A stretch of DNA of 64,000 nucleotides from Bacteroidia bacterium. GTDB lineage: Bacteria; Bacteroidota; Bacteroidia; NS11-12g; UBA9320. Under the pieces are notes generated by a model, which made no database searches, had not been told where the DNA came from, and was given only the letters and a program-made list of their open reading frames with translations. Each line of letters begins with the position of its first letter. Position 1 is the stretch's first letter. Shown here piece after piece: positions 8,891 to 16,751 of this stretch. The translations under genes were made by a program, and so were the position numbers. Location: positions 35,249-99,248 of the forward strand of contig JAOLBX010000005.1 in assembly GCA_028339355.1 (NCBI GenBank), written 5' to 3'.

Positions 8891-9655
8891 GTGAATATAA
8901 AATTGACCAAGCCACTTGTGGTTTTTGACTTAGAAACCACAGGAGTGCAAGTAGCTGCTGATAGGATAGTAGAGATATATTGTATAAAAATACAAACCGA
9001 TGGTAGCGAGGAGCACTTGCATCAAGTTCTTAATCCTACGGTTCCTATACCACCGGAAGTATCTAAAATACATGGCATATGGGATAAAGATATTGTTGGC
9101 AAACCAACCTTTCAGGAGTTTTCTCAGGAGTTAAATGCTTTTTTAGGTGATTGTGATTTTGGCGGATTCAATAGCAATCGGTTTGATTTTCCGATGCTGG
9201 CAGAGGAGTTTTATAGAGCAGGGGTACCGTTTGACACAACCCGAAAATTCATTGATGCACAACGTATATTTCATAAGATGGAACCCCGAAATCTAGGAGC
9301 AGCGTATCAAAAGTATTGTGGTAAACAATTGATAGACGCACACAGTGCCAAGGCCGACACCGTGGCAACTTGGGAGATAATAAAAGCACAGGTAGATCAT
9401 TATGATGAGCTAGAAGGTGATATAGACTTTCTGAATGCTTTTAGTGGAGAGAGTGAGTTTTTTGATTTTGCCAGACGTATAAAACGAGGAGAAAATGGCG
9501 TAGCTCTCTTCAATTTTGGAAAATACAAAAACCAGAAAGTAATCGATGTTTTCAAAGAGAATAGAGGATACTATGACTGGATGATGAAAGGTGATTTCCC
9601 AGAGAACACCAAAACAGTGATTACTAAGCTTGCTTTAGAGAGTAGGAACTCCTAA
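8891..9655 (+). CDS. DnaQ-like DEDDh 3'-5' exonuclease with ExoX-type C-terminal domain
   Basis: A nuclease of the DNA polymerase III epsilon/RNase T superfamily. Numbered from GTG 8891 (254 aa), Exo I is VFDLETTG (D13, E15), Exo II is SNRFDFPML (D99), and Exo III is DAHSAKADT (H151, D156), so all DEDDh residues are present. The C-terminal stretch FNFGKYKNQKV...YYDWMMKGDFP (about 207-238) is the ExoX-like C-terminal/DUF3820 module. A longer frame opens at GTG 8813, but its extra 26 residues are not family-like, and a perfect -7 box TATTTTTG (8878-8885) sits 5 nt before GTG 8891, which favours the shorter protein and a leaderless mRNA. Role in DNA repair or proofreading is inferred from the family. 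Confidence 0.85.
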   Translation: MNIKLTKPLVVFDLETTGVQVAADRIVEIYCIKIQTDGSEEHLHQVLNPTVPIPPEVSKIHGIWDKDIVGKPTFQEFSQELNAFLGDCDFGGFNSNRFDFPMLAEEFYRAGVPFDTTRKFIDAQRIFHKMEPRNLGAAYQKYCGKQLIDAHSAKADTVATWEIIKAQVDHYDELEGDIDFLNAFSGESEFFDFARRIKRGENGVALFNFGKYKNQKVIDVFKENRGYYDWMMKGDFPENTKTVITKLALESRNS

Positions 9656-9775
9656 TTAGGGGTAGATGAATGAATCTAATAATCGCTGAAATAAAGGTCG
9701 TAATTAGAAAAGTATGAATCCGGAAGATATAGAAAAGTACGGTAGTAAAATAATATTGTCATTATTTGGAAAATA

Positions 9776-9807
9776 TTGTGTTTAAGACCTCTAGTTTTTT
9801 ACTTTTG
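9776..9807 (+). promoter_or_regulatory. Bacteroidota-type promoter of candidate small RNA
   Basis: TTG (9776-9778), 21-nt spacer, then TACTTTTG (9800-9807), a perfect -7 consensus. No ORF follows; the transcript would begin near 9812 and run into the terminator at 9961-9990. Confidence 0.65.
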
Positions 9808-9811
9808 TAAA

Positions 9812-9990
9812 TGATTTATCCCCTATCTAAAATTACCCCCTGTGGAATTATTTGTTATTAGTAAATCAATATACAGGTTGTATAGAATATGAGGAATCAA
9901 ATCAATTGTGATTTTTTGATTTAATAAGGTTATTGTAACCTCCTTTTTACAAGGGAATTTATGCCTCAAGGTGACTTGGGGCATTTTTTT
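9812..9990 (+). ncRNA. Candidate structured small RNA (about 180 nt)
   Basis: Between a consensus promoter and a strong intrinsic terminator lie stacked inverted repeats and no ORF on this strand: CCTGT 9839-9843 with ACAGG 9873-9877 enclosing a 7-bp stem (9850-9866); ATCAAATCA 9896-9904 with a TGATTT...GAT partner 9909-9920; AGGTTA-TTG-TAACCT 9927-9941; CCTT/AAGG 9942-9954; and the terminator hairpin 9961-9984. An alternative long-range stem pairs 9830-9838 with 9953-9960 (one bulge). hutH appears to have its own promoter afterwards, so this is more likely a free-standing RNA than a leader. A 6S-type RNA or an attenuator of hutH are alternatives; I cannot match it to a known family by eye. 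Confidence 0.5.
9961..9990 (+). terminator. Intrinsic terminator of candidate small RNA
   Basis: ATGCCTCAAG (9961-9970), GTGA loop, CTTGGGGCAT (9975-9984): a 10-bp stem with one G.U pair, running into seven T residues (9984-9990). Confidence 0.8.
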
Positions 9991-10070
9991 GTCTAAATTT
10001 AAAATAGAATGCATCCATTCAATTTGTTGTATTGGTTTTTGTTAGAAGTAAAAGCAGATATTTGCGAGCA

Positions 10071-11522
10071 ATGGAATTAGCCGAACATCATAGTATTGCA
10101 GACATAAGAAGTATAGTAGATCGTAGAGAGCCAATATCACTTTCTGCAATTGCCATAGCTAAAATAGAAAAATGCCACACTTACCTGCTCGATAAAGTAG
10201 CCCAAGAAGGACCGCCTATTTATGGTGTGAATACCGGGTTTGGTTCGCTTTGCAATACAGAGATAGAAAGCAAATATCTAAGTCAATTGCAAATAAACTT
10301 ACTTCGCTCACATGCCTGTGGTGCAGGTGCTTATGTACCTAAGGAGATCGTAAAACTGATGCTATTGCTCAAAGCACAGAGCTTAAGCTATGGTCATAGT
10401 GGAGTGCAGCTAGCTACAGTAGAGAAGTTAATAGAGTTTTATAACAATGATACCATTCCTATAATCTACGAGCTTGGAAGTCTCGGAGCTAGTGGAGATT
10501 TGGCTCCATTGAGTCATTTGGCATTGCCGCTGATAGGAGAGGGTGAGATATGGAGAGAAGAAGGTAAAAGAGTAAAGGTAAAAGGAGAAAGCAACACACT
10601 TCACTTAGGACCTAAAGAAGGACTAGCACTTATCAATGGAACTCAGTTTATGCAGGCGTATGGTTTGCATTGCTTGTTCAAATCCAAAGACATATTAAAA
10701 CGAGCAGACTTGCACGCAGCATTGTGTATAGATGCGTATGACGGACGAAAAGAACCCTTTTTATTATATAGCCATCAGATACGTCCGCACAAAGGACAGC
10801 TTGCTACTGCAAAGGCAGTTCTTGGTCACTTAGAAGGAAGTGAAATACTCACTCAAGACAAAGTGCATGTGCAAGACCCGTATAGCTTTAGATGTGTGCC
10901 ACAAGTGCATGGGGCTAGTAAAGATGCAGTAGACCATGTGTCTGCAGTTTTTGAAACAGAGATAAACTCGGTGACAGACAATCCCAACGTGTTTCCAGAT
11001 GAAGACCTAATACTCAGTGCAGGAAACTTTCACGGGCAGCCGCTGGCACTGCAGCTCGACTATCTAGCCATTGCAATGGCAGAGATAGGCAGTATAGCCG
11101 AGCGTAGAATATACAGACTGGTAGAGGGCAAAAGAGGACTTCCTGCATTTCTTACTGCTAATCCAGGATTGGAGAGCGGACTGATGATAGCACAATATAC
11201 CGCAGCTAGTATCGTAAGTCAGAACAAACAACTCTGCACACCGAGCAGTGTAGACAGTATAGAGAGTAGCAATGGACAAGAAGACCATGTAAGTATGGGA
11301 GCCAATGCAGCCACCAAGTGTCTTCGTGTAATAGAAAACGTAGAACGTATACAAGCCATAGAGCTTCTTACCGCTAGCAAAGGGTTAGAGTTCCGCAGAC
11401 CACTCAAATCGTCTCCAATACTTGAAGACCTCGTAGCTAAGGTGAAAGCCATAGCAGACATAAGCGATGGAGATAAGGTATGGGCCGATGAGGTGGAGAA
11501 GCTTCGGTTGAGTTTTCAGTAG
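10071..11522 (+). CDS. hutH: Histidine ammonia-lyase
   Basis: HutH deaminates histidine to urocanate, the first step of histidine degradation. Numbered from ATG 10071 (483 aa): GVNTGFG at 52-58, the Ser-His pair of histidine-type lyases at 80-81 (LRSHACGAG), and the MIO-forming Ala-Ser-Gly at 140-142 within GSLGASGDLAPLSHLALP. The late active-site motif GQEDHVSMG is also present. A TTG 13 codons upstream (10032) opens the same frame, but a near-consensus -7 box GATATTTG (10057-10064) ends 6 nt before the ATG, so I prefer the ATG. No hutU, hutI or hutG is nearby, so the pathway must be completed elsewhere. The Ser-His pair favours histidine over tyrosine as substrate. Confidence 0.93.
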   Translation: MELAEHHSIADIRSIVDRREPISLSAIAIAKIEKCHTYLLDKVAQEGPPIYGVNTGFGSLCNTEIESKYLSQLQINLLRSHACGAGAYVPKEIVKLMLLLKAQSLSYGHSGVQLATVEKLIEFYNNDTIPIIYELGSLGASGDLAPLSHLALPLIGEGEIWREEGKRVKVKGESNTLHLGPKEGLALINGTQFMQAYGLHCLFKSKDILKRADLHAALCIDAYDGRKEPFLLYSHQIRPHKGQLATAKAVLGHLEGSEILTQDKVHVQDPYSFRCVPQVHGASKDAVDHVSAVFETEINSVTDNPNVFPDEDLILSAGNFHGQPLALQLDYLAIAMAEIGSIAERRIYRLVEGKRGLPAFLTANPGLESGLMIAQYTAASIVSQNKQLCTPSSVDSIESSNGQEDHVSMGANAATKCLRVIENVERIQAIELLTASKGLEFRRPLKSSPILEDLVAKVKAIADISDGDKVWADEVEKLRLSFQ

Positions 11523-11541
11523 GAGAGTTGATTGATGGTGT

Positions 11542-11578
11542 TTTAGTCATCCTGAGTGGAGTCGAAGGGTAGACTAAA
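11542..11578. repeat. Dispersed Bacteroidota intergenic palindromic repeat
   Basis: The arms TTTAGTC (11542-11548) and GACTAAA (11572-11578) enclose CCTGAGTGGAGTCGAAGG (11551-11568), a variant of the 'CCTTCGACT...CTCAGG' intergenic repeat widespread in Bacteroidota genomes. It lies just after hutH; only one copy was seen in this window. Confidence 0.6.
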
Positions 11579-11605
11579 GTATACTGTAAATACGTTTTAA
11601 ACCCA

Positions 11606-11878
11606 ATGATAAATATCTCCTTCATAGCCATAGTACTAGCAGCCATAGGATACAAGGAGTATAATCCGAGTTTCATTGGGAATTGGAGTTATGCAAGGGA
11701 TACAACCAGCTGGATAGAGTATACTAAAGATAGTGTCATAGTTCATCATCCAGATGTACGAAATCGTGAAGGAATTGCATACTCACGTTTCATAGATACA
11801 CTCACCTATCATATCAATGACTCGATGTCATTTGAAATGGAAATTTACAGAAAGAATATACGAAAACTAATCCTTTAA
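11606..11878 (+). CDS. Small hypothetical protein, possibly a truncated gene
   Basis: The 90-residue product begins with a short hydrophobic stretch (MINISFIAIVLAAIG), then a polar beta-like region with the phrase FIGNWSY that recalls the start of lipocalin-like lipoproteins. No lipobox cysteine is present and the protein is short for that fold, so the gene may be a remnant. It stands alone between the repeat after hutH and the terminator of the metal cassette. No family is recognised. Confidence 0.4.
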   Translation: MINISFIAIVLAAIGYKEYNPSFIGNWSYARDTTSWIEYTKDSVIVHHPDVRNREGIAYSRFIDTLTYHINDSMSFEMEIYRKNIRKLIL

Positions 11879-11961
11879 GATAAAAATTAGTTAACCAGAC
11901 TCTAATTAAAAAAAGTGCCAGATGATAAAATAGTGTGTGTGCTTCTCGTTTTTTAGCACAC

Positions 11962-11995
11962 AAAAAAAGGCTACCTCCCCTAAAGGAAGCAGCCC
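11962..11995 (-). terminator. Intrinsic terminator of metal-uptake cassette
   Basis: On the minus strand GGCTGCTTCC pairs with GGAGGTAGCC (10-bp stem, 6-nt loop; plus positions 11994-11969), followed by seven T residues (11968-11962). It lies 25 bp beyond the lipoprotein gene. Confidence 0.85.
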
Positions 11996-12019
11996 AATAT
12001 TACTTTGGGAGTAAACTTT

Positions 12020-12583
12020 CTACTCTACTTCGAGTACAAAAGTTACCTCTACATCGGTCTCACCTTTATCACAATCTCCGTCTTTGATACCTGGCTGGTG
12101 CTTAAGGTTAACAAGAAGGTCGGTTAACTCTGATGCACCAGTGGAAACACTGTTTTCTAATCCTATAACTAAATTGTTGTCATCTAAATCTTCCGGAGCT
12201 ATTGAAACCCCAACACTACTACTCGATATACAAACGAGGTGATCTGTGGCTTCATCTATAATTTCTTCAGTAATATTCTCAATTTCAGCTGAACTTTCAT
12301 CAAGAAATCTTAAGGAGAGAGAATATGATCCGTTCGAGATTAACTTTACGGTATCAGTTCGGGTTGGGCTATTGCCACCTTCTCCATCTGGGTCTGCAAA
12401 TTTAAAGATGCTCACATCACTGGGGTCTCCAAGATTAATAAATGTAAGCTCTACCGAGGTGATGAGCTCTTCTTCGTTAGGATTAGGTGGATTTACTACA
12501 TCGTCGTCTTTACAAGATGAGAGAGCTAGGGTGCTAGCCACAATTATGGCTAGGAATAAGGGATTGAATTTTAATTTGTTCAT
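12020..12583 (-). CDS. TonB-receptor-associated lipoprotein
   Basis: A 187-residue lipoprotein: signal peptide with lipobox LALSSC (Cys near residue 24) followed by acidic residues DDD, as in surface-exported Bacteroidota lipoproteins. The mature part has a pattern seen in lipoproteins beside metal-type TonB receptors: 'LITSVELTFINLGD...FADPDGEGGNSP...YSLSLRFLDES...ENITEEI', then a C-terminal Cys-containing acidic strand region. It starts 9 bp after the receptor gene and shares its operon and terminator. Acidic character would suit cation capture, but binding is inference. Confidence 0.75.
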   Translation of the reverse strand: MNKLKFNPLFLAIIVASTLALSSCKDDDVVNPPNPNEEELITSVELTFINLGDPSDVSIFKFADPDGEGGNSPTRTDTVKLISNGSYSLSLRFLDESSAEIENITEEIIDEATDHLVCISSSSVGVSIAPEDLDDNNLVIGLENSVSTGASELTDLLVNLKHQPGIKDGDCDKGETDVEVTFVLEVE

Positions 12584-12591
12584 GTTGTTTT

Positions 12592-14850
12592 TTAAAAAAT
12601 ATAATTGATTGAAATATAAAAAGATATGCCAAGGTCGTCAGCATAATATCTGTATCGGTTCATATAATCTCTATATGCCGTGTTTAGTATGTTTTTTATC
12701 CCAAAGCTAAAGTGCAATGGAGTCTCTTTGTATTGTGCCCCTATTTCAGTATTAATCAAAAAATAGGCATTAGGAGTTTCTGTGAAGTCGTCATCTCTTT
12801 CTACTCTATCTTGACGGGCTGTATAGCTAGGGCCTATCCACCAGTATCCGTTATGCAATCCAAGCATTTCTGCAAATGTGTATTTCAACCGTCCGCTTAC
12901 TCGCTGAGCTGGTATTCCAAAGATGAATTGGTCATTTTTGAAGTCTTTGACATAGATTAAAGCTACTTGTGCTTCTGCGGTCCAATTGCTCGCCAAACGA
13001 TAACGTAGGTCTACGTCCATTCCTGTGTAGGTAGCGTCTGTCTGTATGTAACGAAATACGGGAAACGCTCCACGAATACTCAATTGAGTCTCGCCTGTAG
13101 GTTTCAGATAAATGTAGTTTTTGAAAAAGTGAAAGTATGGTTCTACTTGAAAACGCAGCCGATTGTGATTGTAATTTAATGCAGTATTTAGCGAGTAGGA
13201 GCGTTCTTGTTTCAGGTTTAGATCTCCAAATTCTAATGCTGCGGATCCGTGATGCAAACCGTCACTAAATAGTTCATTGATATCCGGACTTCTAAATCGA
13301 GTAGCAGCAGATACATGCATTTTTAAATCCTCACTTAATCTTCTCCATCCGCTCACGTTGGCACTTACACCATTAAATAAGAATTCCTCGTTTATTAATT
13401 CGCTTTTTACAAAGCGGTAGGTGTTTGTATTTTGGAGGTCGTAGCGTACTCCTCCTTCTAATAAGTAGTGGTTTTTTTCAAGAGTAGCAATGGCATAAGC
13501 TCCTGCTTTATATCGCTCATAGTTGGGGATGAAATATCGTCCTTTGAATGTATTTTGCTGCCGTTCACCCATAGCCCCATATTGTATTCTCCAGTCATTT
13601 ATGTGCTTGTCTATTAGTAGGTTAAGCTGATTAGTAATCAGGTTAAGGTCCAGTGCTGCCTCCTCGCCTCCATTGTGATTGTCAAACTCTTGACGCAAGT
13701 TGTTTTGCAATGTGTAGCTCAGTATTATGTGACCAAGTTTTTCACTGTCGTATTTCCATTTAAGTTTTCCTGCATAGTGTTGAATAAACTGAGAAGGTGG
13801 GTTTATCGTATAGGTAAATGGGCGAGAGATAAACGGAGTATCACTGGCCAAGGCTCTATTGAGATCTGTAAGGTTGCCAATGTGAGAGGAGGCAAGAATT
13901 CCTATCTTTTGTACAAATGCTGAAGCTGTAAGAGAAAACTCATTTTTGTCCTTGATTAATTGAGTATAGTAGGATCCGCTAAGCTGATAAAATCCCGTAT
14001 TACTCAAGATATAGTTGGCAGAATTGCCGTCGCCATTTCGTTTTCCATTGATAACTAAGCGTTGACCAATGCCCATTTTTTTGTTGTATTTTTCTAGTTT
14101 AATACCTAGTTGACCTCCATTAGGATTGGTTACTCCTTTTGCTATTAATGAGACTTGTGTGTAGTTTGTATCTCCAAAATTTATTGGCAGAACACGAATT
14201 ACACCGCCCATTGCATCACCACCATAGCGAAGAGTAGAGGCCCCTTTTATAAGCTCTATGCTACCTGCACTCAAGGGGTCTATCTCTGGAGCGTGCTCAC
14301 TGCCCCATTGCTGTCCTTCTTGTTTGCTATCATCATTTATCACTGAAATACGATTGCTGTGCATTCCATTGATGATAGGCTTGGCTATAGTTGTGCCAGT
14401 TTTTAGAAAACTGACTCCATTAGAGTTTTGTAGAGCGTCACTAAGGCTAACGGCTGCTAGACGCTCAAGTTTGTTACTGTTAACCGTTTGTATTAGTCGA
14501 GCGTCAGGTTCTCTGCTATTTAAGTGTCCGTAGGCAATTATCTCTTGAAAGGTATGGTCGTGATGCGGCAGGCGTATTATGATAGACGTGTCGCGTCTTA
14601 AGCTTATTTTTACTTTTTTGGTATCACATCCTACGTGACTTATCCTGAGGATATGATTCCCTTTGGGTAGGTTTTTAATAATAAATGAGCCATTACCTTC
14701 AGACACAACGCCATGATCGGCAACGTCGATAAACGAAAGCCCTAGAGGCTCCGCAGTTGCACTATCTAGGACTTGTCCTTTAATAGTTACTTGCGTATAA
14801 GAAAATGTACTTATACCAAATAGTATGAGCACAGCGAATAACGTTCGCAT
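12592..14850 (-). CDS. TonB-dependent receptor, ZnuD-like (probable metal uptake)
   Basis: The 752-residue outer-membrane receptor has a signal peptide, a carboxypeptidase-regulatory-like domain (about 20-105), a plug (about 115-225) and a 22-strand-type barrel ending in an aromatic residue (YIF). The plug reads ...GVSFLKTGTTIAKPIINGMHSNRI... then ...HAPEIDPLSAGSIELIKGAS.LRYGGDAMGGVI, close in layout to ZnuD zinc receptors (R/KP-I-G-x-x-x-x-R, DP-x-x-A-x-x-I-E-x-x-x-G-x-x-x-L-x-Y-G-G-x-A-x-G-G). The neighbouring His-rich exported peptide and acidic lipoprotein support zinc or another divalent metal as substrate. No Zur-type box was identified. Confidence 0.85.
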   Translation of the reverse strand: MRTLFAVLILFGISTFSYTQVTIKGQVLDSATAEPLGLSFIDVADHGVVSEGNGSFIIKNLPKGNHILRISHVGCDTKKVKISLRRDTSIIIRLPHHDHTFQEIIAYGHLNSREPDARLIQTVNSNKLERLAAVSLSDALQNSNGVSFLKTGTTIAKPIINGMHSNRISVINDDSKQEGQQWGSEHAPEIDPLSAGSIELIKGASTLRYGGDAMGGVIRVLPINFGDTNYTQVSLIAKGVTNPNGGQLGIKLEKYNKKMGIGQRLVINGKRNGDGNSANYILSNTGFYQLSGSYYTQLIKDKNEFSLTASAFVQKIGILASSHIGNLTDLNRALASDTPFISRPFTYTINPPSQFIQHYAGKLKWKYDSEKLGHIILSYTLQNNLRQEFDNHNGGEEAALDLNLITNQLNLLIDKHINDWRIQYGAMGERQQNTFKGRYFIPNYERYKAGAYAIATLEKNHYLLEGGVRYDLQNTNTYRFVKSELINEEFLFNGVSANVSGWRRLSEDLKMHVSAATRFRSPDINELFSDGLHHGSAALEFGDLNLKQERSYSLNTALNYNHNRLRFQVEPYFHFFKNYIYLKPTGETQLSIRGAFPVFRYIQTDATYTGMDVDLRYRLASNWTAEAQVALIYVKDFKNDQFIFGIPAQRVSGRLKYTFAEMLGLHNGYWWIGPSYTARQDRVERDDDFTETPNAYFLINTEIGAQYKETPLHFSFGIKNILNTAYRDYMNRYRYYADDLGISFYISINYIF

Positions 14851-14902
14851 TATTTTTAAGATTTAAGAAATGAATTTTGGAAAAAGAACCTCAGGAGTGT
14901 TA

Positions 14903-15205
14903 CTAAACGAAAGGAGGAGCTCTTCCGAGTGTTTTGCTGTGTCTAGAAATAAAGATACGAGATAATGGAACAGCTGCATAGTCGTTTTCCCGAGATACAG
15001 CAAAGTTTTCTAGTTCTATAGAGTTAATAAAACCATAACTCAGAATAGTCTCGCATAGCAAGCAATGATGGTGAGCATCATTGGTGCACAGGTGTGTTCC
15101 ATTTTCATGAGAATGGGTTTCTTCTTGTTCTAGTTGATGTAAAACGCTGCTTGCACCTACAAAACCTAGGGTTAGAATCAATAATAGGGAAACGAACCGC
15201 TTCAC
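14903..15205 (-). CDS. His/Cys-rich exported small protein, probable metal binder
   Basis: A 100-residue protein with a signal peptide (KRFVSLLLILTLGFVGA) followed by a metal-ligand cluster at about 30-52: HSHENGTH, then C-TNDA-HHHC-LLC. It ends in GRAPPFV, a short proline-rich end seen in DUF2946-like peptides encoded beside TonB receptors. The start is GTG at 15205; a good -7 box (TAGCTTTG, minus strand 15218-15211) ends 5 nt before it, predicting a leaderless mRNA. It is first in the receptor-lipoprotein cassette. Delivery or sensing of zinc or copper in the periplasm is inference from the ligand cluster and context. Confidence 0.65.
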   Translation of the reverse strand: MKRFVSLLLILTLGFVGASSVLHQLEQEETHSHENGTHLCTNDAHHHCLLCETILSYGFINSIELENFAVSRENDYAAVPLSRIFISRHSKTLGRAPPFV

Positions 15206-15210
15206 AGCCG

Positions 15211-15239
15211 CAAAGCTAATTTATAGTTTGTTTTTTCAA
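15211..15239 (-). promoter_or_regulatory. Promoter of metal-uptake cassette
   Basis: Minus strand TTG (15239-15237), 18-nt spacer, TAGCTTTG (15218-15211). The -7 box is perfect and ends 5 nt before the GTG start. Confidence 0.55.
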
Positions 15240-16729
15240 GTATTTTTAATCTTTTCTTTTCTCGGATAAACCTTGGTAAAGATCCAACCACACAAAAGTG
15301 CAATAATAAATGAAGGTGCTAATACATCGAGTTTCTCTATATACGTACCGATTCCATCCATAGGTTGCAGTATAAATTTAAAGAAACTCACACTGATAAA
15401 TCCTGAAATAATACTGGCAATAGCACCTGCTTCGGAGTATGCATCCCAAAAAAGCGATAGAATGATGACCGGACAGAAACAAGCTGCTATTCCACTCCAC
15501 CCAAATATCATGACCCAAAATACTTGCCTGTCGGGACTGAAGTATGCCATTGCAAAAGCTAGCAACAAAGAGAGTACAGCCATTATCAAGGTAACATATC
15601 TGGATAACAATGTAAGCTTGTCATCCGAAACATCTGGATGAAATATTTTCTGGTATAAATCACGAGTTACGGCACTAGAAGCCATTACTAATAGTGAATC
15701 TATGGTGGACATGATGGCCGAAAGAACTATCGCTATGTATATTGCTGCTATGCCTAGCGGTAAGAAATTCTCAGTAATCATATTTAAGACATCAGTTGCC
15801 CCAATTCCAAAGACTGCTTCAGGGTCTTGACCTTCTGTCGTAAAGTATACTCTTGCAAGTATACCTATAGTCACCGCAGCAGCGTCTGTTAGTAAGGTGT
15901 AAAATATTGCAACCCACTTTCCTTTATCTATTTCACTTTCACTTTTGATGGACATAAAACGCACATACACTTGCGGTGAGCCTAAGAATCCTAGTCCAAT
16001 CATGGAGAATCCTAGTATTGTTGCGAGGTTGAGCCAAAATCCTTCTCCTCCCCAAATATTTGTTAGGTTAGGATCAATGCTATGAAGAGTAGATAAAATA
16101 TTAAGGTTTGAATCTAAGTTGAGGTAGACCACTATGGGCAATAAGACAAGGCCAAAAAACATTAGCATTCCTTGAAAGAGATCTGACCATACTACGGCTA
16201 CAAATCCTCCAATGAAAATATAAGCTAAAACTATTAGGAATCCAAGAATGGCTCCGTGATAGTAGTTCATACCCATCATAGATTCAAAAGCTTTTCCTGT
16301 GACATCTATTTGTGTACTCACATATATAACTACAAATATCGAAAGGATAGAAGCAGCCAATCCTCGGAGAAATTTTGTATTGCTTTTAAAATGACTTTCA
16401 AGGTAGTCTGGGACTGTCATAGATTTGTATTTATCTGACTTTCTTTTGAACCTTTTGGCCATAAATATCCAAGATACTGCAACACCAAGTACTTCTCCCA
16501 ATACCACCCAATAGGCAGATAGTCCTGCTAAGGCTCCCATTCCTGTAAGCCCTATGAGTAACCATCCAGATTCACCTGTAGCTCTTGCAGAGAATGCAAC
16601 TGCCCAAAATCCGATTTTTTTACCCCCTACATAGTAGTCACTGATGTTCTTTACTCTTCTAGATGCCATTATTCCTATGAGGAATAGAACCAAGACATAT
16701 AGTGATAAAGCGATGATTTTTACTAACAT
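15236..16729 (-). CDS. Sodium:solute symporter, PutP-like
   Basis: The 497-residue protein belongs to the SSS family: about 13 hydrophobic segments, the N-terminal SDYYVGGKKIGFW stretch after TM1, SARATGESGWLLIGLTGMGA (sodium/substrate site region of TM2) and an internal SAIMSTIDSLLVMASSAVTRD stretch in TM8, all typical of sodium/proline symporters. Proline is the default guess; the gene lies 22 bp downstream of the sulfinate-decarboxylase-like gene and is co-transcribed with it, so a sulfur amino acid, taurine or another osmolyte is possible. It ends where the promoter of the metal cassette begins. Family is certain, substrate is not. Confidence 0.88.
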   Translation of the reverse strand: MLVKIIALSLYVLVLFLIGIMASRRVKNISDYYVGGKKIGFWAVAFSARATGESGWLLIGLTGMGALAGLSAYWVVLGEVLGVAVSWIFMAKRFKRKSDKYKSMTVPDYLESHFKSNTKFLRGLAASILSIFVVIYVSTQIDVTGKAFESMMGMNYYHGAILGFLIVLAYIFIGGFVAVVWSDLFQGMLMFFGLVLLPIVVYLNLDSNLNILSTLHSIDPNLTNIWGGEGFWLNLATILGFSMIGLGFLGSPQVYVRFMSIKSESEIDKGKWVAIFYTLLTDAAAVTIGILARVYFTTEGQDPEAVFGIGATDVLNMITENFLPLGIAAIYIAIVLSAIMSTIDSLLVMASSAVTRDLYQKIFHPDVSDDKLTLLSRYVTLIMAVLSLLLAFAMAYFSPDRQVFWVMIFGWSGIAACFCPVIILSLFWDAYSEAGAIASIISGFISVSFFKFILQPMDGIGTYIEKLDVLAPSFIIALLCGWIFTKVYPRKEKIKNT

Positions 16730-16751
16730 ATTTTATTTAATTTTAGATGTG

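Noticed and set aside
9823..10014. 63-codon minus-strand frame over the candidate small RNA
   Set aside because: No family-like sequence, low-complexity residues, and it runs antisense to a region better explained by hairpins, promoter and terminator.
10071..11522. Histidine utilisation operon
   Set aside because: Only hutH is present; hutU, hutI and hutG are not adjacent, so no operon can be claimed.
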